Shown: piece after piece, positions 54,654 through 64,000 of the stretch
Position numbering within the stretch: the first letter of the stretch is position 1
How the letters are laid out: every line of letters begins with the position of its first letter
DNA from: Liolophura sinensis
Taxonomy: Eukaryota > Mollusca > Polyplacophora > Chitonida > Chitonidae
DNA: 64,000 nt
NCBI RefSeq assembly: GCF_032854445.1
Contig: NC_088304.1
Span: 11,357,704 to 11,421,703 of the forward strand
Reading direction: 5' to 3'
Notes under the pieces: model-generated
What the model was told of the DNA's origin: nothing
Database searches by the model: none
The model's input: only the letters and a program-made list of their open reading frames with translations
Made by a program: the position numbers and the translations under genes

Positions 54654-57600
54654 GTAACTAATCAAACATGACATTTCTAGCCATCATTCTTAGCAATTAT
54701 AGAGCTTCCTCTCCATTCGTCAGTGGGAAGGTCTTTCAGCAACCTGTGGATAGTCTTGGTCTTCCCCCAGGCTCTGCCCAGTTTCGTTCCACAGTAATGA
54801 TAAGTGAAATGTGAGTACTGTGTACAACACCCAACAAATAAATAACTAGCAATAATAGCCTGTCATCATAAGCATTTTATATATCCTTAGCACGAACTTG
54901 TGTCTTGTGGTTAAAGATACTTGCTTTCAACCACTAGAATACATGAGAGGCAGGCTCAAATCCAGTCTTGGACATAGAGTTTGTAGATTCCATGACTCCA
55001 ACTGCCTGAGGGCTCTTGGAGACTCAACGGCGCTCGTGTGGCCCTTTGCGCAGTCTAACATTCATTGAAGACCACTTGTCTGCCACTAATATTTTGTGGT
55101 TACATGTATCTGTTTCTCACATGTAGGAAAGTCAGTAACTTGATTGCCAGTAGGCTGGTGGTTTAACCCAGGCGCTCTGGTTTCCTCCAGCAATATTTTG
55201 TGCATATCCATTTTTCACATGCAGGGAAGTCTGTTAGTATATGTACTTGTGAATAGATTGGTGATTTAACCCGTTTACTCTGGTTTTCTTCAACCATGAA
55301 AATGACCACTGTCATGTAAGTCCAAAATGTTGGAGTATTACATCAAACGATAGAACCAATCAAATAAATAAATAAAGAACCCAGGTAATTCATCTCACTC
55401 CACCACAACTGCCATTTCTCACATTGCTATAGGTCATGAAAGCCATAGTACTTCATTAAAATTTGGGGGGCTTCTGTGGCTGAGGTTGTTTTTGATTTGA
55501 TTTGATTGGTATTTTACGCAAGAGTACTCAAGAGTATTTCACTTATACGACGGCGGCCAGCATTATGGTGGGTGGAAACCGAGCAGAGCCTGGTGGAAAT
55601 CCACGACCATCTGCAGGTTGCTGGTAGAGCTTCCCACGTACCCGAGGTTGTTAGTATGCCACCATGGGATGGAGCAGTGACCTCATCAGCCTCTCACAAA
55701 TGCAATTATGTATGACATTCTGCCAGCAACCTGCAAATGGTCATGAGTTCAAGCTTCCCCCCAACCGCCCCAGGCTCTGCCCAGTTTCCTCCCACCATAA
55801 TGCTGGTCACTGTTGTATAAATGAATTATTCTTGAGTATGGTGTAAAAGACTGATCAAATAAATAAATATTTTCAGGTGAGATGTCGTGTAACCCGTCAT
55901 TTGGAGGCATAGGGAAAGGTCATCTCCTGAAGGAGATAGACGCCCTGGATGGCATTTGTGCCAGGATCTGTGGTAAGTACATTCTAATCTTTGAATAATT
56001 TCTTAATATATAAAGACATACCAAATTTAGATCACCCAGTTTTATCACAAAAGTCTGCTTTGGTGGCTTAATGATTAGAGTGGGCTGGGATCAAACCTGG
56101 GTTGGGTCATACCAAAAACTTTTAAAAGTGATACTTGTTGTTGCCTTGCTTGGTGCTCAGCACTGATAGGTTAGGTGTCTGTATAATGTGACTAGGTGGT
56201 GGGGGGGGGGAGGGGGGGTGTCCTGTTTGCTATCTTGGCCATGATGCTTTAGTGGCATGGACTTGCCCTGGCACGCAAAGACACAGTATACATACACACA
56301 TCTGATGACTCTTTGTGGTCACGTGACTGAAAAAGTGTTAAGTACCGTATGGCATAGACTCAGGCATGCATGCATGTATATATTCTTACCTAAAAATGTT
56401 TGTCATGTTGTCAGTCTTTACCGATATTCAAAGAAAAGCAAAAGTGCAATATACTTTAGACAAATAAGTGTTTTGAAGATCACTTAATATTGGAATTTAC
56501 TTTGTCATGTACTAAGTTGGAATTTGCCTCGATTTGACAGAAAGTATCTCTGTATACTAATTGGATGCCATTTGTAATTGTTTTGTTATTAATATTGTAC
56601 AACTTCTTTAAGACGAGAGTTAATTTAGAGGCCTCACAGTAATTGCTAATTATTTCTTTCCTAACAGGAAGGAGTATATAAAATATAAACCTGCAGAGAC
56701 AATCTAGTGTTGACTGACCATTGTATCCCATTTCAGATAAGGCTGGTATTCAGTTTAAAATTTTGAATCGTCGAAAAGGACCAGCAGTCTGGGTAAGTCA
56801 GAAATATAACTGTGTGGTGGAAATCGGGGGTGTTAGATACATGTATTTGTAGCCTTTAATTTATTTATTCATGGCTTAAGGCCACAGTCAAGAATTTTTG
56901 ATGTGTACGATGGAGGTCAGTTTTATGGGTGGAGTGCCCAGCATAAACCATTGACCTTTAACTTAAAAAATCAAATTAAAAATGTGCATAAATTGCACTG
57001 AAAATTGCATATGCGAAACGGTTGAGGAGTTGGGGTATTGTACTTGAGGTAATTTGCAGTGCATGCAGTGCCATAACTTGCCTACTTGCCAGCTTGCCCC
57101 GAGTATTTGACAATACATGTGGTCAAGTTAAATGCACCTGAAAGTTTTCCTCATGGGCTAGCAATTTTTTTTTAACTGACAACAAAGTCTTTAAAGTGTT
57201 TAATTTTATTGTTCATTCGTCACTGTGATTTGACAGGTGATGAAGACAAAATGCCATTGTAATGGCACATGCTGCCGGACTAACGTAAGAGATAATCTAA
57301 GAAAGTGATCTATAGTTATTTGAATGGGCAAGCTTGTTCAGAATTATTTTGATTTTCTGGAAATCAAATAAACTCATTATTAGGAAAACATAACCGTAAT
57401 TCCACAACCTTTTCGCATTTGAAAGAGCAACTTTCAGTATGCACGTTTTTAATTTGATTTTGGTGACAGAACTATGTTTCTTGGATTGGCCAGTTTTGGG
57501 CTTCACAAAAAGTGTAATTTTATCAGTCTACACAGACAAATGACTTCAGAACATGCTTGAATAAACACCTTGCAAACATGCGAAAAGGTTGAAGAGTTAC

Positions 57601-58108
57601 AGTAGTTAAATATCGTTTTTATGCCTCAAGAAGACAGTTATGCATGAAGTACTTTTTTAATACCTTTGTATTAGGACACATCCTAAACTGCATGTTAAGA
57701 AATTAGAAAGAAATAGATTTGCAAATAATCCTTTAATCACAGCGGATTTTTGTGTTATCCTCAGGGACCTCGTGCACAGATTGACAGGGATTTGTACAGA
57801 AGTCATATCCAAACCGAGGTGAAAAACACACCAAATCTGACACTGATTGCCTCCCCTGTTGAGGACCTCATTATTACTGAGATGGCTCACCCTACTAATG
57901 ATACGGCCAGACTACAGTGTAATGGTGTCATCACGGGTAAGTATATTTTGTATCATGGCCCAGAAGTTGGGGATCGTGTGATTACCCTAGCATGGCGAAA
58001 ACAAAATTTAGATCTCCACATCTCATGTCTAGTGTATTCTTCAATCTTTTCAACTGCCTCTGCAACCATTGTTTTGAAATATATAGATAAATATATACAG
58101 ATATATAC

Positions 58109-58177
<69 letters not shown>

Positions 58178-60772
58178 TATATACATATATATATCATTTT
58201 CATAACAGCATCATTTTCATAACAGCATCATTTTCATAATAATTGTATGTTTAAGTTCCACTGAAAAAAGGGTTTCAGAGGTTGAAAAGTTTGAAGATTT
58301 ATAATATGCCCTGTTTAAACAGTTGAAATAGAAGTGAAATCCGTAATTGAAGGTTTCCAGACCTGCAGTCTCCTGTACAACTTACATTCACATATTTTCA
58401 AATTAGGACTGAAAATTGTTATTCCAATAAATTTAATAATGACTTAAAAATATTAAGAAAATCATTTGCATTTGGCCAGGTAGAAATTAATTACTCTGGG
58501 GACCAGCAATTGCTTACATGCACATCGCATAAATCTGAAAGTATTCACTGCAAGCTGTAAGGATGTTTCAAGCTACTTGGGGGAATTGTGTCTTCATATT
58601 AAAAATACTTTAGATATTCATTATGAAATGGAGAAAACTATTCATAACATACTGTTAAAAGTACTGTTCTTTTCACAGAAAACGGTGATCACCTCAGAGG
58701 AAAAACTGTGGTGTTGACAACTGGAACATTTTTGCGAGGTTGTATCAATATTGGGTTAAAGAGGTATCCGTCTGGAAGGATGGGGGATGGGCCGTCTGTT
58801 GGTCTTGCTAAAACCCTGGAGAATGCAGGGTTTAAAATGGGTCGACTGAAAACAGGTATGCATCCACATTTGTCTTTTTTCTGCTTTTCATTGTTATGAA
58901 GTTTCTGTTTTGACATACTAAAACGTCCTTCCAGATCAGACCCTGCTTTAATATTTATTTATTTATTTATTTATTTGATTGGTGTCTTACGCTGTACTCA
59001 AGAATATTTCACTTATACGACGAGGGCCAGCTTTATGGTGGGAGGAAACCGGGCAGAGCCCCAGGGGAAACCCACAACCATCCGCAGGTTGCTGGCAGAC
59101 TTTCCCATGTACAACCGGAGAGGAAGCCAGTGTCAGCTGGACTTGAACTCACAGCGACCGTGAGAGGCTCCTGGGTCCTTATGCTGCTCTAGCGCGCTAA
59201 CCAACTGAGCCATGGAGGCCCCCCCCCCCCCCCCCGCTTTAATAAGAGGGCATATTCAATATTCATCTACCATCCCCCAGGGCACCAACACCATAATGCT
59301 GGCTGTCATTGTATAAGTGAAATATTCTTGAGAACACTCATGTAAATAAAGAGATGAACAATGTTTAAATGCTTGTTGTGATGTCACTCTATTCAGAAAG
59401 TGTAATTTCTCCCTAAAAGTAAAAACGGCTGTCGTACTTTACTAAATTTCTCTATACATGTCGCCATACATTAAGAATCAACTAAAACTTAGCTCCTGTG
59501 CTTTGTGTGCCCTTCGTATCCCCACTCCCTTCCAACGCTAATCACAGAAATCATTTATACATCGTATAACACTAATGCAACTGTCTAAGTGGGAGAAAAA
59601 CTTTGTAACTGTGTATTCCTGGATAACAAAGTTTGCATTGCACCTCGTACTTTCTTATCCAGGAATGTACTCCATTCCAGAAAACGCTCCTAAATATCTA
59701 ACAATAACCTGCTGGCAGAGTATAATTATTTTTTGCAATATTTGACACCTTAACGAGTCCAAAGAAATGTATTCTGAAGATTGATCTAATCCTGTTTAAT
59801 TAGCCTCCTATGTTCTACCACCCAAAGACCCTAGTGTTGTTGTATGACTCACAATGTGTGATATTAAACCCAATGCGCATGTACCGCCCAATGTTAAAAT
59901 CAAAAGATTGACAGCTGTTTCATAAAGCAAGGATGTCACATCCTAAAGAGACGTCTTTCAGTTGTGATTTTTATCTTACCCTGATTTGTTGACAGGAACA
60001 CCTCCGAGGTTAGACGGTGCAACCATAGACTTCAGCAGACTGACCAGTGACAGTGGAGATATCCCGCCTCAGCCATTTTCCTTCATGAACGACCGTGTAT
60101 TGATTAAGGTAAGATTAACACTGCAGGCTATGTGTGATGCAAATTTCGTGCACATTGCTGACTTAATTTGTTAATGTACAGAAATACTCTCCTAGGGATG
60201 GCTGTTATAAGGGGTTATGGTGTACATAATCTAACATCTGGTATTGTGAATATCAAAAAACGAAGTATGAATCAGTCGAAAAACCACTGAAAACTGTATC
60301 CCAAAAACAACATTTACCTTTATTTTTCTTCTCGTGCAAATGTCTGACTTTTCATTCAGATAGGTATGTATAGTCTACATTCACTGAGTGTTGCAGCTTC
60401 AAGCAAAATGTGTGTATGAGCAAAGGGCTGGCAGCAACCTACGTACGGTCGTGCATGGGGGAGCCCAGTTTTCTCACATCATAGTATTGGCCTCTGTTGT
60501 ATGAGTGAAATGTTCTAGAATATGGTGTAAAACACCAAACAAATAAATAAATAAATCATCTGGCTTAACATAACGATATACTCCAGCATCAAACCAGTTT
60601 CCTGTGCTCATAAATTTGACATCCCTAAATTTATTATGTCTGTTTGTCTTCATTTTCAGCCAGAGGAACAGATTCCATGTCACCTGACCCACACAAACAA
60701 AACCGTGGATCAGATCATCCATGATACCATACACCTTAACCCTCACATCAGGGAGGAAGTCACCGGACCCAG
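54455..60772 (+). CDS. MTO1: MTO1, mitochondrial tRNA wobble-uridine modification FAD enzyme (N-terminal part)
   Basis: Seven exons join in phase: 54,455-54,653; 55,877-55,972; 56,737-56,792; 57,765-57,936; 58,679-58,855; 59,996-60,108; 60,660-60,772. They give 308 codons plus two bases of a protein usually near 700 aa; the rest lies past the right edge. MTO1 (bacterial GidA/MnmG) works with GTPBP3 in mitochondria to place the taurinomethyl-type (in bacteria carboxymethylaminomethyl) group on U34 of certain tRNAs, using FAD. The first 25 residues are Arg-rich without acids up to D24, as expected of a mitochondrial targeting signal. Then come [20 protein letters not shown] (FAD Rossmann GGGHAG, 37-42), [39 protein letters not shown] and GRLKTGTPPRL. 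The last exon ends EEVTGP, just before the family's PxYCPS signature. The start is the ATG at 54,455; the upstream open frame lacks an ATG in phase. Confidence 0.97.
54715..54850 (+). mobile_element. SINE-A, 5'-truncated
   Basis: AAGGTCTTTCAGCAACCTGT to a CAACAAATAAATAA tail in MTO1 intron 1. Confidence 0.75.
55488..55640 (-). mobile_element. SINE-A, truncated, reverse
   Basis: GATTTGATTTGATTGGTATT followed by ACGACGGCGGCCAGCATTAT; it stops at TTCCCACGTACC. It faces the plus-strand copy that follows. Confidence 0.8.
55650..55866 (+). mobile_element. SINE-A, diverged, plus strand
   Basis: GCCACCATGGGATGGAGCAG to a GATCAAATAAATAAAT tail; ends about ten bases upstream of MTO1 exon 2. With the preceding reverse copy it forms an inverted pair. 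Confidence 0.75.
55877..55972 (+). CDS. MTO1: MTO1 exon 2
   Basis: Residues 67-98: [20 protein letters not shown], then [12 protein letters not shown]. The acceptor TTTTCAG lies about ten bases after the A-rich tail of an upstream SINE (55,650-55,866). Confidence 0.96.
56737..56792 (+). CDS. MTO1: MTO1 exon 3
   Basis: Residues 99-117: [18 protein letters not shown]. Only 56 nt; both splice sites are strong (TTTCAG|AT, TGG|GTAAGT). Confidence 0.95.
57765..57936 (+). CDS. MTO1: MTO1 exon 4
   Basis: Residues 118-174: [20 protein letters not shown] through LQCNGVIT. Confidence 0.95.
58105..58195. repeat. (TA)n microsatellite
   Basis: About 90 bp of nearly pure TA with ACATA interruptions near its right end, in MTO1 intron 4; it can form cruciform structures and is likely length-variable. 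Confidence 0.95.
58679..58855 (+). CDS. MTO1: MTO1 exon 5
   Basis: Residues 175-233: the GidA stretch [16 protein letters not shown], then [19 protein letters not shown] and GRLKT. Confidence 0.96.
58952..59236 (-). mobile_element. SINE-A, full length, reverse, with poly-C junction
   Basis: TTTATTTATTTATTTATTTG tail complement through CCAACTGAGCCATGGAGG, followed by about 17 C at 59,219-59,236 where the head begins. A plus-strand 3' end of the same family follows at 59,276-59,345. MTO1 intron 5. Confidence 0.87.
59996..60108 (+). CDS. MTO1: MTO1 exon 6
   Basis: Residues 234-271: [16 protein letters not shown] to NDRVLIK. Donor ATTAAG|GTAAGA. Confidence 0.95.
60424..60557 (+). mobile_element. 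SINE-A, 5'-truncated
   Basis: GCTGGCAGCAACCTACGTAC to a CAAATAAATAAATAAAT tail, about 100 bp upstream of MTO1 exon 7. Confidence 0.78.
60660..60772 (+). CDS. MTO1: MTO1 exon 7 (last in window)
   Basis: Residues 272-308: [20 protein letters not shown] to EEVTGP. Donor CCCAG|GTAAGG. No later MTO1 exon is visible to 64,000, so the next intron exceeds 3.2 kb. Confidence 0.95.
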
Positions 60773-61329
60773 GTAAGGGAGACAACTCTGATCAGTAAAT
60801 TGAGTCACTGGCAGGTCTGGGTATATCCAGCTGGGAATGGTATCATCACAGTGCCCAACGAAGCTAACGTGTGAAGTTTCAGTAATGGGCTAAACGCTGT
60901 CTGTGATCGCATTCCATTACTTGGTATTGATTATTTAAACTTTGCAGTAAGGCCGCACCAATTTATGATTGTTGTTTTGCAGGCATAAAATTCTTCTCTA
61001 TCAGTGTCAGAGAAGGTTACAAAAGTAATAAAACTTGAAAATCATCTGATTTGTGGAAAACGTTGACTCTGCTTGACAACTTTTTCTGTTGAAGATATTT
61101 TTACATGATCAGAAAGCCTTAAAAAAAATGAAAATTGTAAAAACATCAGGACTAGAGAAAATAAAAAGGTAGATATTTAGGCTTGCCATTTTCTGCCCTT
61201 CCTTCATATAAACATACCAGTACAGGTTTGTTTGGAAAGTAAGACGATATTCAGCTAGGAAAATGTTTATAAGTTTCAGCATCAAAAATTAATATTTTAT
61301 GACATTTTTTGACATTTAGGGGCAGCTTG

Positions 61330-61411
61330 GTGTCCCCCACCATAATGCTGGCCGCTGTTGTATAAATGAAATATTCTTGAATATGGCATAAAACACCCGT
61401 CAAATAAATGA
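61330..61411 (+). mobile_element. SINE-A 3' end
   Basis: CACCATAATGCTGGCCGCTG to CGTCAAATAAATGAAA; it ends just before the 37-bp array. Confidence 0.78.
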
Positions 61412-61429
61412 AAAAATACCTTTGGTGGG

Positions 61430-62055
61430 AAATTTTAGGTCATTTACTGTTGGAAATGAGGAGCACGAAATTTAGGTCATTTACTTTAGGAAGTGAGGAG
61501 CGTGAAATTTAAGTCATTTACTTTAGGAAATGAGGAGCACGAAATTTAGGTCATTTACGGTTGGTAATGAGGAGCGCAATATTTATGCCATTTACTGTAG
61601 AAAATGAGGAGCAGGAAATTTAGATCATTTACTTGAGGAAATGAGGAGCGTGAAATTTAGGTCCTTTACTTTACGAAATGAGGAGTGCAAAATTTAGGTC
61701 ATTTACTGCTGGAAATAAGGGAGTGGGAAATTTAGATCATTTACTTGAGGAAATGAGGAGCGCAAAATTTAGGTCCTTTACTTTACGAAATGAGGAGTGC
61801 AAAATTTAGGTCATTTACGGTTGGAAATAAGGAGTGGGAAATTTAGATCATTTTACTTGAGGAAATGAGGCGCGCAAAATTTATGCCATTTGCCGTAGAA
61901 AATGAGGAGCATGAAACTTAGGTCAATTACTTTAGGAAATAAGGAGAGCGAAATTTAGGTCATTTACTGTTGGAAATGAGGGGCGTGAAATTTAGGTCAT
62001 TTACTGTTGGAAATGAGGGGTGCGAAATTTAGGTCATTTACTTTTGGAAATGGAC
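61430..62055. repeat. 37-bp minisatellite, about 17 copies
   Basis: Unit landmarks are AAATTTAGGTCATTTACT and GGAAATGAGGAGCG. A set of three distinct units (GATCATTTACTTGAGG, GTCCTTTACTTTACG, GTCATTTAC with GGAAATAAGG) occurs twice in a row around 61,620-61,840, showing 111-bp higher-order duplication. It lies in the intron after MTO1 exon 7. Confidence 0.93.
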
Positions 62056-62516
62056 CATTGATTGTTCTCTTTCCTGGCATTTTTTATGTACAACTACTTG
62101 TAGACACAATATATGAAAATGACCTGTAATTCTACCAATGGCACCATACACTGTATCTGTGTGATTTCTCAATTTCATGAAATTTTATGTGAAAACATAT
62201 TTCTACCAAAGAGTTAGAGATAAAAACACTCTTTTGTGTTTAGATTTTGATACATGTTAGTACGCTCAGTTGTGCTTAAATCATATGGAATAACTGAGTA
62301 TAGCTGTCTACACTATATTACGTGAATGACCAAGTTGATGGTTTTGTCTTCCTGAATATGACATGTATAAAAAAAAAATCGGTAGTGTTAAATCAGGAAT
62401 TATCCAGATTTTCAAGGATCTTTAAGACCATGAACTGATTTCATATACACAAGTACATGTATCTGATGAAAACATTGATCAAATATGTAAGTGTAAATGA
62501 GCTTACACATATATAG

Positions 62517-62948
62517 TGAGTGAGTGAGTGAATTGGGGTTTAACATCGTACTTTTAACGGGACAGGAAATTCAACCACTGACCTGACAAGTCACTGATGA
62601 ACTTTTCTATGTATGAATGAGTGTGTGAGTGCTTGGGGATTTAACATCGTGCTTAACAATTTTAAACTCATTGACGACGAAGGAATCCTTAGAATGCGTG
62701 TAATGTGCCTCCTTGTTGCAGGGCGGATTTCCACCGCTCTTTTATCTAGTGCTGCTTCACAAGTAAGGCGCCCCACCCGATCCATTATACTGGCAACCAG
62801 TCTTTGCACTATCCCCTTCATGCTGAATGCCAAGCGAGGAAGTTACAACTTCCTTCTTTTTAAGGTCTTAGGTGTGACTCGGCCCAGATTGACCCTGGAT
62901 CTACTGCTCCTGAAGCGGACGCTCTACTAACTGTGCTATCGGGGCCGA
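62517..62948 (-). mobile_element. SINE-B copies: truncated plus near-full length, reverse
   Basis: A short GTGAGTGAGTGAATTGGGG piece at 62,517-62,560 is followed by a near-full copy at 62,616-62,948. The latter ends with the tRNA-like CTGTGCTATCGGGGCCG. Confidence 0.82.
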
Positions 62949-63483
62949 TTTTGCACACCGTATATAGCTAACTATTCAAGTAGCCTATGCAGTCCTTCTT
63001 AACAAAATTGAATACACATGTATGTGGTTCCTTTTCTCTTGTAATTCTTACAGCCAGTGGAGAATTATATTTTTCAAATTTATGCACACTGTATTAGTGT
63101 TTCAATTTTTATTAAACTTTATACCCATCGTAAGATTACTTTGATGAGCTGGTATTTCAGGATTTGTTATGTGCATGTGTATACCAATAACGGGGTTGTG
63201 TGGTTTTCAGACAGGTGAATGAATGTATCACTGCGCGACACTGCAGAACTGAAGTCTCGTTTGAAATAGGATTTCACTAAATCCAGAACAATCGCGTGCT
63301 GGTCGTTAAAATTGCAGACGTGAAATTTAATTGGGAATGGTTTGAAATTTCCTGTTGCAATCAAAAATCACTCGCAAGCCATTTTGGATTGAAAGCCTCA
63401 TGAATTTTGGCTGTGCTCCCTAACACTGTTCTTCATTGCATGTTATTTCTTGTGCTCATTAACCTCTCACTAATGAGGTTGTT

Positions 63484-63965
63484 TTTGAGTTCAAGTCCAG
63501 CTCATGTTGGCTTCCAGTTGTACAAATGTAAATGGGAAGGTTTGAGCAGCAACCTGCTCATGGTCGTGCGTTTTCCCTGGACTCTGCATGATTTCCTCCC
63601 ACCATAAGGCTGACCACCGTTGTGTAAGTGAAATATTCTTGTGTAATTGAGTTCAACTTGTGGAAAAACTGTTTCAGTCTGCCTCACGGCGATGTATATC
63701 CTGCATGAAGTTTGTTGGTGTTGAAGGAGGGCAGGGTGTGGGAGGGGGAGACTTCCCCACTGCATCGCTACATTTAGTGTTGTTCACTTTATCATCCTGT
63801 TTAAGAGGCTAATTCTCTGCCCGGTTTCCTCCCACCATAATGTTCTGCTCGGTCTTTTCCCACCATAATGTCCTGACCACCGTTGTGTGAGTGAAATATT
63901 CTTGTGTAATTGAGTATGACATTAAACTCCGATCAAATAAATAAAAAAATATATAAATAAATAAA
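63484..63965 (+). mobile_element. two SINE-A copies in the same orientation
   Basis: A first copy (AAGTCCAGCTCATGTTGGCT) breaks off near 63,655. A second, with the CACCATAATG block duplicated, runs from about 63,815 to a long AATAAATAAA-type tail at 63,965. A G/A-rich stretch separates them. Confidence 0.75.
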
Positions 63966-64000
63966 TTTTGAATCCAAAAGAACAATTAAAGCCATCTGAA

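Noticed and set aside
57953-58205. Tyr/Ile-rich ORFs at 57.95-58.2 kb
   Set aside because: They are the (TA)n microsatellite read in frame.

Overview
The window is a piece of a metazoan nuclear genome, most likely a mollusc (gastropod or bivalve). The reasons are intron-rich genes with GT-AG junctions, an invertebrate-type neuropeptide GPCR, many AT-rich tandem repeats, and two tRNA-derived SINE families whose wording I associate with molluscan genomes. Species cannot be fixed from sequence alone.

Layout. 1-15,712 is a head-to-tail satellite of a 1.30-1.42 kb unit (11 complete units plus a partial one). 15,713-17,840 is a minisatellite whose unit grows from 62 to 75 bp, followed by a short degenerate repeat to about 18,100. 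18,100-21,700 is SINE-rich intergenic DNA. 21,732-35,471 (minus) is a three-exon rhodopsin-family neuropeptide receptor of 425 aa. Its 9.3 kb first intron holds a tandem array made from its own exon 2 edge, a decayed intronless gene with FEN/PIN-like and CXC motifs, and a nearly intact Tc1 transposon. 35.5-41.2 kb is noncoding. 41,916-53,776 (minus) is a ten-exon gene for a 697-aa ADAD (TENR)-type protein: two dsRNA-binding domains and an adenosine-deaminase domain whose catalytic His, Glu and one zinc Cys are gone. From 54,455 on the plus strand come the first seven exons of MTO1 (GidA family, mitochondrial tRNA wobble-uridine modification). The remaining MTO1 exons lie beyond the right edge.

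ADAD and MTO1 start back to back, 678 bp apart, so they probably share a promoter region. The receptor has no evident functional link to them.

Most unusual signals: (1) tandem arrays that grew out of exon edges. Receptor exon 2, with its splice acceptor, is repeated nine times upstream, and the last ADAD codons are repeated many times into the 3' UTR. A third array runs into the receptor exon 3 acceptor. (2) The ADAD protein has lost catalysis but keeps the residues that line the inositol-hexakisphosphate pocket in ADARs. (3) Every satellite unit carries E-box, YY1, CCAAT and CRE motifs and ends in a hairpin plus CTAG, which resembles a Helitron 3' end. (4) The decayed intronic gene combines FEN-like nuclease motifs with a C-terminal CXC domain.
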